This document shows, one piece after another, positions 17,715 through 27,000 of a DNA stretch of 64,000 nucleotides. The stretch's first letter is position 1. Every line of letters begins with the position of its first letter. The DNA lies in NCBI GenBank assembly GCA_963974935.1, contig CAXBEV010000003.1, forward strand, positions 157,962 to 221,961, read 5' to 3'. The notes under the pieces were generated by a model that searched no databases, was not told where the DNA came from, and was given only the letters and a program-made list of their open reading frames with translations. The DNA comes from UBA4479 sp963974935 (lineage in GTDB: Bacteria; Pseudomonadota; Alphaproteobacteria; Rhodospirillales; Casp-alpha2). The position numbers were made by a program, and so were the translations under genes.

Positions 17715-18104
17715 TCAAAGCGACAAGGTATTAAGCACTGGACACTCCGGCACATCATCACCGGAACATTTTGACGCGGTTTCGGCGAGTACGGCCTCAA
17801 TCCGTTTTAAGTCTGATATTTTCGTGCGCACGTCGGCGAGATGCCGTTCCGTTCTTTCCTTAACCACAGCACAGGTCAGGCGTTTGTCCGTGCCAAGGCC
17901 AAGCAAGCCCCGAATATCCTCTATCGAAAAACCTAACTCTCGTGCTCGGATGACGAACCTTAGTTGGGTCGCATGGACCTCATCATAGACCCGATGACCA
18001 GCTCCAGTACGCGGTGGCTCCGGTAAAATGCCGACATTTTCATAGTAGCGGATTGTCTCAATATTGCAGCCTGTCCGCTTGGCGAGTTCGCCTCGTTTCA
18101 TCAT
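17715..18104 (-). CDS. merR: mercury-responsive MerR regulator
   Basis: This 129-residue regulator starts at the ATG at 18104, which follows CGGAG. The MerR helix-turn-helix (KRGELAKRTGCNIETIRYYE, residues 2-21) and the dimer helix are present. The three Hg(II)-binding cysteines of mercury MerR proteins are conserved: one in RLTCAVVKE, one in ETASKCSGD and one in VPECPVL. It represses mer expression without metal and twists the operator to activate when Hg(II) binds. It is divergent from merT and shares the 98-bp control region. Confidence 0.93.
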   Translation of the reverse strand: MMKRGELAKRTGCNIETIRYYENVGILPEPPRTGAGHRVYDEVHATQLRFVIRARELGFSIEDIRGLLGLGTDKRLTCAVVKERTERHLADVRTKISDLKRIEAVLAETASKCSGDDVPECPVLNTLSL

Positions 18105-18141
18105 TGATCTCCGCATTCACAGAGTTGTGACAAAAAATACC

Positions 18142-18172
18142 TTGAACCTGTAGTTGGTACAGAGTGTAGCAT
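18142..18172 (+). promoter_or_regulatory. merT promoter with MerR operator
   Basis: A -35 like box TTGAAC (18142-18147) and a -10 like box TAGCAT (18167-18172) are 19 bp apart, the over-long spacer typical of MerR-regulated promoters. Between them lies the dyad CTGTAGTTGGTACAG (18148-18162). It sits about 30 bp upstream of merT. Confidence 0.8.
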
Positions 18173-18202
18173 TTTCTGATTGAATTATCGAGGACGACAT
18201 AC

Positions 18203-18604
18203 ATGAGTGAGACTACATCAGAATTGGATGGCGCCGGCATAGCTGCCAATAAGATACGTAACGATAAACAAGGATGGTTGGCAGCGGGCGGGTTGATAGG
18301 CGCTGTTTTGGCATCGTCGTGCTGCATTGTGCCACTAATGCTCGTTATCGTTGGCGTCTCTGGCGCCTGGATCGGCAACCTGACGGCTTTACTGCCTTAC
18401 AAGCCGATCTTTACGGCGATCTCGTTGGGCTTTATCGGACTAGGCTTTTGGTATGTTTATTTTCGGCAAAAGCCTGTGTGCGAAGAAGACTCATTTTGTG
18501 CACGCCCACAATCGTCCCTCTTAACGAAAACTGTCCTTTGGGCGGCGACGCTTCTTGTAACGCTCTCGGCCACCATCACTTGGTGGGCGCCTTTCTTTTA
18601 CTAA
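18203..18604 (+). CDS. merT: mercuric ion transport protein MerT
   Basis: This 133-residue inner-membrane protein has three helices. Helix 1 has the paired cysteines ASSCCIVPLML that take Hg(II) from MerP. The cytoplasmic loop between helices 2 and 3 has the second pair CEEDSFCARP, which hands Hg(II) to MerA. Length and layout are normal for MerT. It is the first gene of the merTPFA transcript. Confidence 0.93.
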   Translation: MSETTSELDGAGIAANKIRNDKQGWLAAGGLIGAVLASSCCIVPLMLVIVGVSGAWIGNLTALLPYKPIFTAISLGFIGLGFWYVYFRQKPVCEEDSFCARPQSSLLTKTVLWAATLLVTLSATITWWAPFFY

Positions 18605-18628
18605 GCCAATGACCTTAGGAGCAAAAAA

Positions 18629-18955
18629 ATGAAACACTTCATTGCGACAATGATGCTCGCCATAAGTCTGATTGTCGGTGCCGTCAGCGTCACGCCGATA
18701 TTCGCACACGCGCAATCCGCTTCAACGCAAGCCGTCACTGAGAAAACCACGACATTCATGGTCGATAAAATGTTCTGTGCGGCATGCCCGATCACGGTCA
18801 AAACGGCGATGGCTGGAGTCGAGGGCGTAAAAACCGTCGAGATCGATTTTGATGCCAAAACGGCGACCGTCACGTTTGATCCTTCTATCGCTTCCGAAGC
18901 GGCGATTGCAGCGGCATCGACCAATGCCGGGTATCCGGCGCAACCAGCGTTATGA
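18629..18955 (+). CDS. merP: periplasmic mercury-binding protein MerP
   Basis: This 108-residue protein has a signal peptide (cleaved after AHA, near residue 28) and one heavy-metal-associated domain. The Hg-binding loop is MFCAACPITVKTAM, in place of the usual GMTCAACP. It scavenges Hg(II) in the periplasm and passes it to MerT or MerF. AGGAGC precedes the start. Confidence 0.93.
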   Translation: MKHFIATMMLAISLIVGAVSVTPIFAHAQSASTQAVTEKTTTFMVDKMFCAACPITVKTAMAGVEGVKTVEIDFDAKTATVTFDPSIASEAAIAAASTNAGYPAQPAL

Positions 18956-18964
18956 GATCAACGC

Positions 18965-19171
18965 ATGAAAGATACAACACTGCTTAAGACCGGGATCATC
19001 GGCACGGTGATTACGGCGATTTGTTGTTTCACGCCAATTTTGGTTGTGCTCTTCGGGGTGGTGGGGCTCAGCGCGTGGCTTGGTTGGCTGGATTATGTTT
19101 TGTTTCCAGCGCTTGCCATTTTTATCGCGATGGCGGCTTACGCTGTTTGGCGTCGTCGCGCCGCCGCTTAA
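18965..19171 (+). CDS. merF: mercury transporter MerF
   Basis: This 68-residue, two-helix membrane protein has the vicinal cysteines AICCFTPILVVLFG in helix 1. The second cysteine pair seen in many MerF proteins is not visible in the C-terminal half. It is an alternative Hg(II) uptake channel that works beside MerT. It lies 9 bp after merP and 25 bp before merA. Confidence 0.9.
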   Translation: MKDTTLLKTGIIGTVITAICCFTPILVVLFGVVGLSAWLGWLDYVLFPALAIFIAMAAYAVWRRRAAA

Positions 19172-19196
19172 TCTTTTTATTTGAGAAAGAGAAGAT

Positions 19197-20627
19197 ATGT
19201 CTGACTGTTGTGCGTCTTCAGAAGCGAAACCCAATCATTACGACGTGGCTGTTATCGGTGCCGGATCGGCCGGGTTCTCCGCCGCGATTACGGCGGCTGA
19301 ACAAGGCGCACAGGTCGCCTTAATCGGTCGTGGCACTATTGGCGGTACCTGCGTCAACGTCGGCTGTGTGCCGTCCAAAGCAATGATCCGTGCAGTCGAA
19401 ACACTGCATCAGGCCAAGGCGGCATCGCGTTTCGCCGGCATTGAGGCCAACGCACGAATTGACAATTGGCAGGCGCTTATGGCGCAGAAGGACGATCTTA
19501 TATCGTCCCTTCGGCAGGCCAAATACATGGATATTCTGCCTTCCTACAATAATGTCGCCTACATTGAGGGCGCCGCCGAACTTACCGAAGGAGGTGTCCG
19601 GGTCGATGGCGATCTGATCCGTGCAGACAAGGTAATTATCGCCACGGGCTCAACCGCCGTGGCCCCCGATATCGCGGGCATCGAAACCGTTTCCTATCTC
19701 ACGAGCACCGAGGCTTTGGATATTGAAGCCTTGCCGTCATCTATGCTTGTCATTGGTGGCGGCTATATAGGTTGCGAACTGGCACAGATGTTCGCGCGTG
19801 CGGGTGTTGCCGTTACCATCGCCTGTCGGACGCGGCTCCTTCCGGAAGCAGAGCCGGAAATCAGTGAAGCGCTGACAACCTATCTTCGAAACGAGGGGAT
19901 CACGGTCAGAGACGGCCTGACCTATAAAGGGATCAAAGAAGCCGACAATGGCGTCGCACTCGATGTCTTGGAGGCAGGCCAAGCGGCATCAATTTTTGCC
20001 GAACAAGTGCTTGTTACCACAGGGCGTGCGGCGAATGTTTCCGGTCTTGGCTTGGACGATGCCGGTGTGGCACAGACCGCCAACGGCGGCATCAAAGTGG
20101 ACGAGCGGATGCGAACATCGAAACCGGGCATCTATGCAGCCGGTGACGTTACGGGCACCGACCAGTTTGTTTACATGGCCGCATACGGTGCAAAATTGGC
20201 GGCGAAGAATGCCCTCAACAGCGACAGTTTGATCTACGATAATTCGGCCATGCCGTGGGTCGTGTTCACCGACCCACAGGTGGCCGGTGTCGGGTTATCA
20301 GAAGCGTCAGCCAAGGACCAAGGCTTTGAGGTAAAAACATCAACGATTACCCTCGATCATGTGCCGCGTGCGCTGGCGGCACAGGATACGCGAGGTCTTA
20401 TCAAGTTGGTTGCAGATGCCCAAACCAACAAACTACTTGGCGCGCAAATACTCTCCCCCGAAGGCGCGGACAGCATCCAAACGGCCGTTCTTGCGATCAA
20501 ACACGGACTGACCGTCACCGATCTTGCCGAGACTATATTTCCGTATCTGACGACGGTTGAAGGCCTAAAACTCGCCGCTCAAACCTTCGACAAAGATGTT
20601 TCCAAGCTCTCGTGTTGTGCGGGGTAA
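19197..20627 (+). CDS. merA: mercuric reductase MerA, short form
   Basis: This 476-residue flavoprotein reduces Hg(II) to volatile Hg(0) with NADPH. FAD-binding GAGSAGFSAA, the redox disulfide GGTCVNVGCVPSK, NADPH-binding GGGYIGCELAQ, FAD site GIYAAGDVTG and the C-terminal Hg-delivery pair SKLSCCAG are all present. The MerP-like N-terminal domain of many MerA proteins is missing. Instead the N terminus is MSDCCASSEAK, with its own cysteine pair. It is the last gene of the operon; 48 bp later the hisI fragment begins. Confidence 0.95.
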   Translation: MSDCCASSEAKPNHYDVAVIGAGSAGFSAAITAAEQGAQVALIGRGTIGGTCVNVGCVPSKAMIRAVETLHQAKAASRFAGIEANARIDNWQALMAQKDDLISSLRQAKYMDILPSYNNVAYIEGAAELTEGGVRVDGDLIRADKVIIATGSTAVAPDIAGIETVSYLTSTEALDIEALPSSMLVIGGGYIGCELAQMFARAGVAVTIACRTRLLPEAEPEISEALTTYLRNEGITVRDGLTYKGIKEADNGVALDVLEAGQAASIFAEQVLVTTGRAANVSGLGLDDAGVAQTANGGIKVDERMRTSKPGIYAAGDVTGTDQFVYMAAYGAKLAAKNALNSDSLIYDNSAMPWVVFTDPQVAGVGLSEASAKDQGFEVKTSTITLDHVPRALAAQDTRGLIKLVADAQTNKLLGAQILSPEGADSIQTAVLAIKHGLTVTDLAETIFPYLTTVEGLKLAAQTFDKDVSKLSCCAG

Positions 20628-20675
20628 GATATGGAGAAACAAGACGCCTGAAGTAAAAGTGATCGCGCCCTAATA

Positions 20676-20898
20676 ACGCAAATCGCTGTGGCGCAAAGGC
20701 GAACAGTCCGGCCAAGTGCAGATGTTGAAAGAATTCCGTTGGGACTGCGATGCGGACACGATCTTGGTGCAGGTCGACCAAACCGGCGTCGCGTGTCATA
20801 CCGGGCGCCATAATTGCTTTTTTAATGCGGTACGCGACGGCGCAATCCACGTCATTGCCGACGTAGAAATGGACCCAGCAACGCTGTATCAAAAATAA
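20676..20898 (+). pseudogene. hisI 3' fragment, right copy of direct repeat
   Basis: It repeats codons 63-135 of hisI without the first half. The reading frame stays open to TAA at 20896-20898. The encoded piece differs by only four residues (Arg-His, Ile-Val, Ile-Met, Lys-Thr), so it was under selection until recently or is the original chromosomal 3' end. It lacks a usable start and should be inactive. Confidence 0.9.
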
Positions 20899-20901
20899 AC
20901 G

Positions 20902-21291
20902 TTAGGCCGCACCGCGGAAACCAGGACGACGCATCGCGATGCCTTCTAAGATGTCATAGGCCGGCGCGTTGAGGGTTACGAACTGTGCTGCCATTTCCAT
21001 ACCGTCAATGCCGCCGACGCGGATAACGCGGGCGTGAATCAACACCGGCCAGGCTGTTCGTCCGGGCATGCCTATCATGTCGATTTCGAATACGTCACCC
21101 GGGGCAAGAACCCCGCCATAGCCGCAGATCAGCATTCCGCTCAGACTCCAATTGAGGGTCTGGTATGACTTGCCGCGAAACGTCACGGCGAGGTTTGGGG
21201 TGTTGATGCGTGAGGGGCTGCGCGGACGGTAGCCGAGCTTTAGGCCGATCTCGGCGCTGTCGTCATCGGGCCATGCGTGCAATGCGGACAT
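20902..21291 (-). CDS. PilZ-domain protein
   Basis: This 129-residue protein resembles single-domain PilZ proteins, which bind cyclic di-GMP. The two ligand motifs are present in recognisable form: RPRSPSR (an RxxxR type) and NWSLSGM (a NxSxxG type). The beta-barrel continues with FEIDMIGMPGRTAWPVLIHA. No output domain is attached, so it would work as an adaptor. It converges on the hisI fragment with a 3-bp gap. This suggests that in the ancestor it lay directly downstream of intact hisI. Confidence 0.75.
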   Translation of the reverse strand: MSALHAWPDDDSAEIGLKLGYRPRSPSRINTPNLAVTFRGKSYQTLNWSLSGMLICGYGGVLAPGDVFEIDMIGMPGRTAWPVLIHARVIRVGGIDGMEMAAQFVTLNAPAYDILEGIAMRRPGFRGAA

Positions 21292-21440
21292 GTGATCGAA
21301 GGCTCCTTGTTTGGCTTTCTGCCATGATGAATCCTAGGGTGTGCAGATTAATAAGGCCTTAATGATTGCGAGAGGTTGCATTGTTTGCAGGCCTCCACAG
21401 AGGGGATGCGCAAACATCTGGTGCGGTTTATAGTCCGCTC

Positions 21441-22199
21441 ATGTTGCGCTTTATTTTCGCCGCTTTTTGCTTGTTTGCGATGTTGCCGGGCCGTGCCCTG
21501 CATGCGGCTGAGTCGGTGACGATTTTTGCTGCTGCCAGTACCCAGCAAGCCGTCGAGGTGGTGATCCGTGCATGTCCTGAACAAGTTGGGGTAACCTGCC
21601 GGGGCGTGTATGCCGCAAGCTCGACGTTGGCGCGGCAGATCAAGAACGGGGCGCCGGCTGATATTTTTATTTCCGCCAATTTGACTTGGATGGATTATGC
21701 CACCGAGAGCGGCGTAATCGTGCCGAACACGCGCCATATTATTGCACGCAATCAATTGGTGGCGATTGCGCCCCGCATGCGGGCGCCGAAAATCGACAGC
21801 ACGGCGATGCTGCTCGACTGGCTGGCTGCGGACCGAGTTGCCCTTGGCGATCCGGCGCATGTGCCGGCGGGTATCTACGCCGCCGAAGCACTGACATCAA
21901 TGCAGGCGTGGGACAGGCTGCAAGGGCGTATCTTGGCATTACCAAATGTGCGCGCGGCGCTTGCCGTTGTTGCACGCGGCGAAGCATTTGCCGGCATCGT
22001 CTATGCAACCGATGCGCGGGTCAGCGATGATGTGGTCGCGGTTTATACGATTCCGGATTCCCTCCACGCGCCGATTTTATATTCGATGGGCCAAGTCGCC
22101 GGGCGCACCACACCGGGCACAGAAGACGTGGCTGCATTGTTCACGGGCGAGACCGGGCGCAGCGCGTTTCGAGACGCCGGATTTCAGGTGCTGAAATGA
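21441..22199 (+). CDS. modA: molybdate ABC transporter, periplasmic binding protein
   Basis: This 252-residue protein starts at the ATG at 21441 and has a signal peptide (MLRFIFAAFCLFAMLPGRAL, cut near HAAES). The ModA pattern follows: VTIFAAASTQQAVE, YAASSTLARQIKNGAPADIF, LGDPAHVPAGIYAAEAL and GIVYATDARV. It binds molybdate or tungstate in the periplasm. It overlaps modB by 4 bp (ATGA). Reading from 21366 would put 25 non-signal residues in front and is less likely. No ModE gene is next to it. Confidence 0.93.
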   Translation: MLRFIFAAFCLFAMLPGRALHAAESVTIFAAASTQQAVEVVIRACPEQVGVTCRGVYAASSTLARQIKNGAPADIFISANLTWMDYATESGVIVPNTRHIIARNQLVAIAPRMRAPKIDSTAMLLDWLAADRVALGDPAHVPAGIYAAEALTSMQAWDRLQGRILALPNVRAALAVVARGEAFAGIVYATDARVSDDVVAVYTIPDSLHAPILYSMGQVAGRTTPGTEDVAALFTGETGRSAFRDAGFQVLK

Positions 22200-22879
22200 G
22201 CCCGCTTGAAATTGAAGCTCTGTTGTTGAGCCTGCAGGTCGCCTTGACCGCCATCGGTGTTAGCCTTCCCTTGGCGATTTTTATCGCATGGCTTTTGGCG
22301 CGAAAGACGTTTCCGGGTAAATCTGTGCTGGATGGGATTGTGCATCTGCCGCTGATTTTGCCGCCCGTCGTCGTCGGCTACGTTTTGTTGGTGACCCTCG
22401 GTCGGAACGGTACGCTTGGGCGTTGGCTGTTTGAAACCTTCGACATCACCCTCGCCTTCACCTGGAAAGGCGCAGCGGTGGCGGCTGCGGTGATGGCGTT
22501 CCCGTTGATGGTGCGCGCGATCCGTTTGTCCCTCGAAGCCGTGGATGCTGGGCTCGAAGATGCCGCACGCACGCTCGGCGCATCGCCCGTCCGCGTGTTT
22601 GCCACCGTAACCCTGCCGCTGGCGAGTCCGGGTGTGCTCAGCGGGGCGGTGTTGGGGTTTGCTCGCGCGCTCGGCGAGTTCGGGGCGACCATCACGTTTG
22701 TTTCCAACATCCCGGGCGAGACCCGTACTTTGCCGATTGCATTGTATACGTTGACGCAAATTCCGGGTGGCGAAGACGGCGCGTTTCGACTTGTGCTGAT
22801 TTCAATCGCTGTCGCGTTCGCAGCCTTGCTGGTCTCGGAAATCATGGCGCGCCGCCTCAAAGCGAGATTGGGCACATGA
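22196..22879 (+). CDS. modB: molybdate ABC transporter, permease
   Basis: This 227-residue permease has five to six helices. LPPVVVGYVLL and the coupling EAA loop EDAARTLGASPVRVFATVTL, followed by GALGEFGAT-like residues (FARALGEFGATITFVSNIPG), are standard for ModB. It is coupled by 4-bp overlaps on both sides (ATGA with modA and modC), which indicates a tightly balanced complex. Confidence 0.95.
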   Translation: MSPLEIEALLLSLQVALTAIGVSLPLAIFIAWLLARKTFPGKSVLDGIVHLPLILPPVVVGYVLLVTLGRNGTLGRWLFETFDITLAFTWKGAAVAAAVMAFPLMVRAIRLSLEAVDAGLEDAARTLGASPVRVFATVTLPLASPGVLSGAVLGFARALGEFGATITFVSNIPGETRTLPIALYTLTQIPGGEDGAFRLVLISIAVAFAALLVSEIMARRLKARLGT

Positions 22880-24030
22880 GCGACGTTCAGCCCCCTGCCC
22901 TTGCAGATGCGCCGCCGGTGCTCGATGTCGATATCCGTGTGCGACGTGGGGATGCGTTTACATTGCATGCGAAATTCACGACGGACGGCGGCTTGACCGC
23001 GTTGTTCGGGCGTTCGGGCGCCGGCAAGACCAGCATCATCGATTGCCTAGCCGGGCTGATCCGACCGGATCAGGGACATATCCGCATCAACGGTGAAGCA
23101 CTTTTTGACAGCACGCGGGGTATCCATAAAGCACCCGAGAAGCGCCGCGTCGGCTATGTGTTCCAAGACGCCCGATTGTTCCCGCACCTGCGTGTGCGTG
23201 CGAACCTCACCTACGGCATGCGGCTTTTACCGGAGTCGCAGCGCAGGCACACGCTGGATGAAGTCACCGATATGCTCGGCATTGAGCAACTGTTGGACCG
23301 CCATACGGCTGCTTTGTCCGGTGGTGAGACACAGCGTGTTGCGATCGGGCGTGCGTTGTTGGCGAGCCCGAACCTGTTGCTGATGGACGAGCCGTTGGCG
23401 TCATTGGACAATGATCGCAAAGCCGAGATTATGCCGTTTATCGAACGCCTGCGCGACCAGGCGGGTGTGCCGATTGTGTTCGTTAGTCACGCCGTCGAAG
23501 AGGTCGTCCGGCTTGCCGACGATATGGTGGTGTTGGCCGACGGTCAGACAATCGCCGTCGGCGACGTCGAAGACATCATGAGCCGTCTTGATTTGCGCCC
23601 CCATACCGGCAGGTTTGAAGCGGGTGCGGTGATCCATGTCTGGGTTGTTGGTCATGATCCTGCGCACATGCTGACCGAGCTTGGGTTTGGTGCTGGGTCC
23701 ATCTGGGTGCCGAAGTTGGAGTTTGATCGCGGCACGCCCTTGCGGCTGCGGCTGCGGGCGCGTGACGTGTCCTTAGCCCTACAACGCCCAGCGCAAAGTG
23801 CCACGCTAAATACCTTCGAAGGCAATATCGTCGACATCGAACATGTGGCCCCCGATGTTAGCCCGCACGTTGATGTGTTGGTCAACATCGGGGCGCCCGT
23901 AATTGCGCGGATCACGCGCCGAGCGCTCGAATACCTCGGACTGAAAAACGGGATGAAAGTTTTCGTGTCGATCAAAACGTCGGCGATTGATCGTCAAAGC
24001 CTGGGCCTTGGGCGCCGCCGGGGAGGTTAG
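22876..24030 (+). CDS. modC: molybdate ABC transporter, ATP-binding protein
   Basis: This 384-residue ATPase has Walker A GRSGAGKTS, signature LSGGETQR, Walker B LLLMDEPLASLD and switch His in FVSHAVEEV. The C-terminal regulatory region (about 290-365) has a Mop/TOBE-like fold, with LRLRARDVSLALQRP and an EHVAPDVSPHVDVLVNIG segment, so it may sense oxyanion. The stop overlaps the stop of the convergent histidine kinase gene by 4 bp. Confidence 0.95.
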   Translation: MSDVQPPALADAPPVLDVDIRVRRGDAFTLHAKFTTDGGLTALFGRSGAGKTSIIDCLAGLIRPDQGHIRINGEALFDSTRGIHKAPEKRRVGYVFQDARLFPHLRVRANLTYGMRLLPESQRRHTLDEVTDMLGIEQLLDRHTAALSGGETQRVAIGRALLASPNLLLMDEPLASLDNDRKAEIMPFIERLRDQAGVPIVFVSHAVEEVVRLADDMVVLADGQTIAVGDVEDIMSRLDLRPHTGRFEAGAVIHVWVVGHDPAHMLTELGFGAGSIWVPKLEFDRGTPLRLRLRARDVSLALQRPAQSATLNTFEGNIVDIEHVAPDVSPHVDVLVNIGAPVIARITRRALEYLGLKNGMKVFVSIKTSAIDRQSLGLGRRRGG

Positions 24031-27000
24031 GTGCTTGAGACGTTCCGCATATGCGGGATGGTGCTTTTAAGGGCTGCTGAAAACGCCATTTGCAAGGTAT
24101 CCAGATCGTCGTTGGTTCCTTGCTTTAAGGCGACTTCAAGCGCGCCGGCTTTGGCGCTGATGCGCGCGGCGCCGAACGTTGCCGACACGCCTTTGACCGA
24201 ATGCGCATAGTCTGCCGCTTCCTTTAAATTCCCAGCCGCGATCAGTTCGGCTAGTTTTTCATCGGCGGCCTCGTAGGAGGCGATGAACTTGGTAATCATC
24301 GGTTTGATTTTTTCGGGCGGCATCATCAGACGCTGACAAAGGGCATCAAAGTCGAACGGTGCCGGGCCCTTTGTATTGTCTTGGGTGTTATCTTGGGTAT
24401 CGTCTTGAGCATTATCTGATGGTGCTGTCGTCTCGGCCGGTGGCATGGTGTCGTCATGCTGTACGATCCAACTGTTTAGTTTCGAGATAAGTTCTCGCGG
24501 ATCAACCGGCTTGGAGATGTGGTCATCCATGCCGGCGGCTCGACAGCGATCTCGTTCTTCGGCCAGTGCGTGCGCGGTCATGGCGAGGATCGGCAAATTT
24601 TTGAACTGGTCCTTGGCGCGAAGAATCTTGGTTGCATTCAAGCCGTCTAGTTCAGGCATTTGGATATCCATCAACACCGCTCCGTAATAGCTTGGGTCTT
24701 TGGATTGCAGGGCTTGGATGGCCTGCTTGCCGTCGCCGACGATATCCAATTCAAAGCCGGCGTCTTCGAGAATGCCCTGTGCGACCATCTGGTTGATTTC
24801 ATTATCTTCGGCGAGCAACAGGCGGATGCCGCGTCGCACCGCTTTGATACTTTCACCCGTTATCGCAGCGCCGGACGCGTTGATGCTGATCAAATCAACA
24901 GGCAGGTCATCTTGCATCGCGGTCATTATTCGGTCGAAAAGTAATGACGTATTGATTGGTTTGCTGACAAAGTCCGTGACGTTTAAGCGTTCCATATCGT
25001 CTCGGACATCATCCAATTTGTGCGCCGAGATCATGAATATTTTTGGTATTTTGCTGCCACCCTTTTCTTGCATCAGTTTTTCCGCGGTCTCAATGCCGTT
25101 TAGTCCTGGCATTTGCCAGTCCAACAACACAAGATTGAACGGCATCGCAACCGCTGCAGCATTGCGAAACGCCTTAATCGCAGCCTCGCCGCTGTCGGCT
25201 TCGGTGACCGGGAAGCCCATACTTTCAAGCGCATCGCGAAGAATGTCGCGGGCATCCTCGTTATCGTCGACGACAAGCACACGTGTTGCATTGGGATCAA
25301 TGTTATGGGGGCGACCTGGCTGCGATTGATCTTCGGGGATCAGTAACGGCAGCGTAAAGCTGAAAGTAGAGCCTTTGCCTACTTTACTGTCCAGCCAGAT
25401 TTCGCCACCCATGGCTTCGACCAACTGCTTGGAGATACTGAGTCCAAGCCCTGTGCCGCCGTGTGTGCGTGTCGTCGACACATCGGCCTGTACGAACGGT
25501 GAAAACAACTTTTCGCATTGCGTCTGGGTCATGCCGATTCCGGTGTCGGTAACGCGCACCAAAAGCGTCGCTTGGTTGCCGTCGAAATCCTGCTGGGTGA
25601 CGCGGATAATCACGCTGCCGTGTTCTGTGAATTTGATGGCATTGCCAGCCAGATTAATCAGAACTTGCCCAATCCGGAGCGGATCGCCACGAAAGGACGT
25701 AGGCAATGTCGGGTCGACCTGAATCAAAACTTCAAGGTCGCGTTCGTCAGCCCGTTTGGAAATTACCGAGGCGAGGTTCTGCAATATATCGCTGAGTTTA
25801 AAGTTAACGATTTCGATGTTCATTTTGCCGGCCTCGATCTTCGAGAAATCGAGAATGTCGTTGATCAGGCCTAACAGGTTTTTGCCGGCCATAGAGACAC
25901 GATTCAGGTGGCTTTGTTGATGTTCGGTTAATTCTGTTTTCAAGACTAAGTCGGTGAGGCCGATGATCGCATTGAGCGGTGTTCTGATTTCGTGACTCAT
26001 GTTAGCCAGGAAGGACGATTTTGTGGCGTTTGCAACCTCGGCGGCTTCGCGGGCGCGTTGCAGTTCTTGGCTCGCGATATCCTGTTCAATGGTCGTTGAA
26101 ATCCATTGGCCGAGCATGCGCATAAATGCGATGTCGACGGTATCGAACGGCTCTGGCCGTGCGTTTGCGGCGGTGAAATTCAGCGTACCATAGGGGGCGC
26201 CGTTTACCTTCAGGCGGACGCCGATGTAGGTATTCAACCCGAACGCTTCATAGCACGGGTGGGTCACCAACTTGTTTTGCCGCATGTCTTCGATGCAGAC
26301 CGGTTGCTCGCTCTCCAATACATGCACACAGTAGCTGTTGGAGATATCCAACACGGTGCCTTCGGGGGGCGGCGTATCCGAACCGGCGACGTATTGGATT
26401 TCATAGTCGTCGCCGTCGACCCGGCTGACCACGCCGAGCGAGGTGTCAAAGAACGTGTTGCCGAAGCGCAAGACGTTGCGGATCCGCTCAGCATATGATT
26501 GCCCAGGTTTCGAAGCAGCGCGATGGAATTGCTCAAGCGCGGATGAGTTCTTTTCGAGTTCTTCCTGAAGGGCTTTTTGTGCGGTAACGTCGATCAATGC
26601 GGCAAACGACTGAACCAGCTTTTTGCCGTCAAACTGCCCTTCTGAAGCCAGCAAGACATCAATAATCGTGCCGTCCTTGCAACGCATTTGATAGGGAACG
26701 TCGGCGATGCGCCCTTCGGCCAGGAACATGGGTAAATATACCAATTTGGCCGCTTTCGCTGAGGTCTCGGTTAAAAAGTCGAGGATCGATTTGCCGATGA
26801 CTTCGTCGCGTGTGTAACCCAAGTGATTGAGCCAGTATTGGCTGACTCGTTGAATTTTGGTCTCGCTGTCAATCGAGTGCAGCATGATTGGAGAGGTTTC
26901 ATAAATCGCGCGAAATAGGCCTTCGTTGGTACGCAGCCTAGCGACCTGATTTTGGATGACTCGGTGCACGGGCAGATACACGAACGCCAGTTCTGCCAAC

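Larger units (their letters stand above)
17550..20675. mobile_element. mercury-resistance island bounded by duplicated hisI 3' ends
   Basis: The 3.1-kb segment between the two hisI repeats holds only merR and merTPFA. No integrase, transposase or clear terminal inverted repeat was found. The structure is what a single crossover (Campbell-type) integration of a circle carrying a hisI 3' fragment would leave: a full hybrid hisI on the left and a headless fragment on the right. The 165 bp at 17550-17714 and 48 bp at 20628-20675 hold no gene that I can support. Confidence 0.7.
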
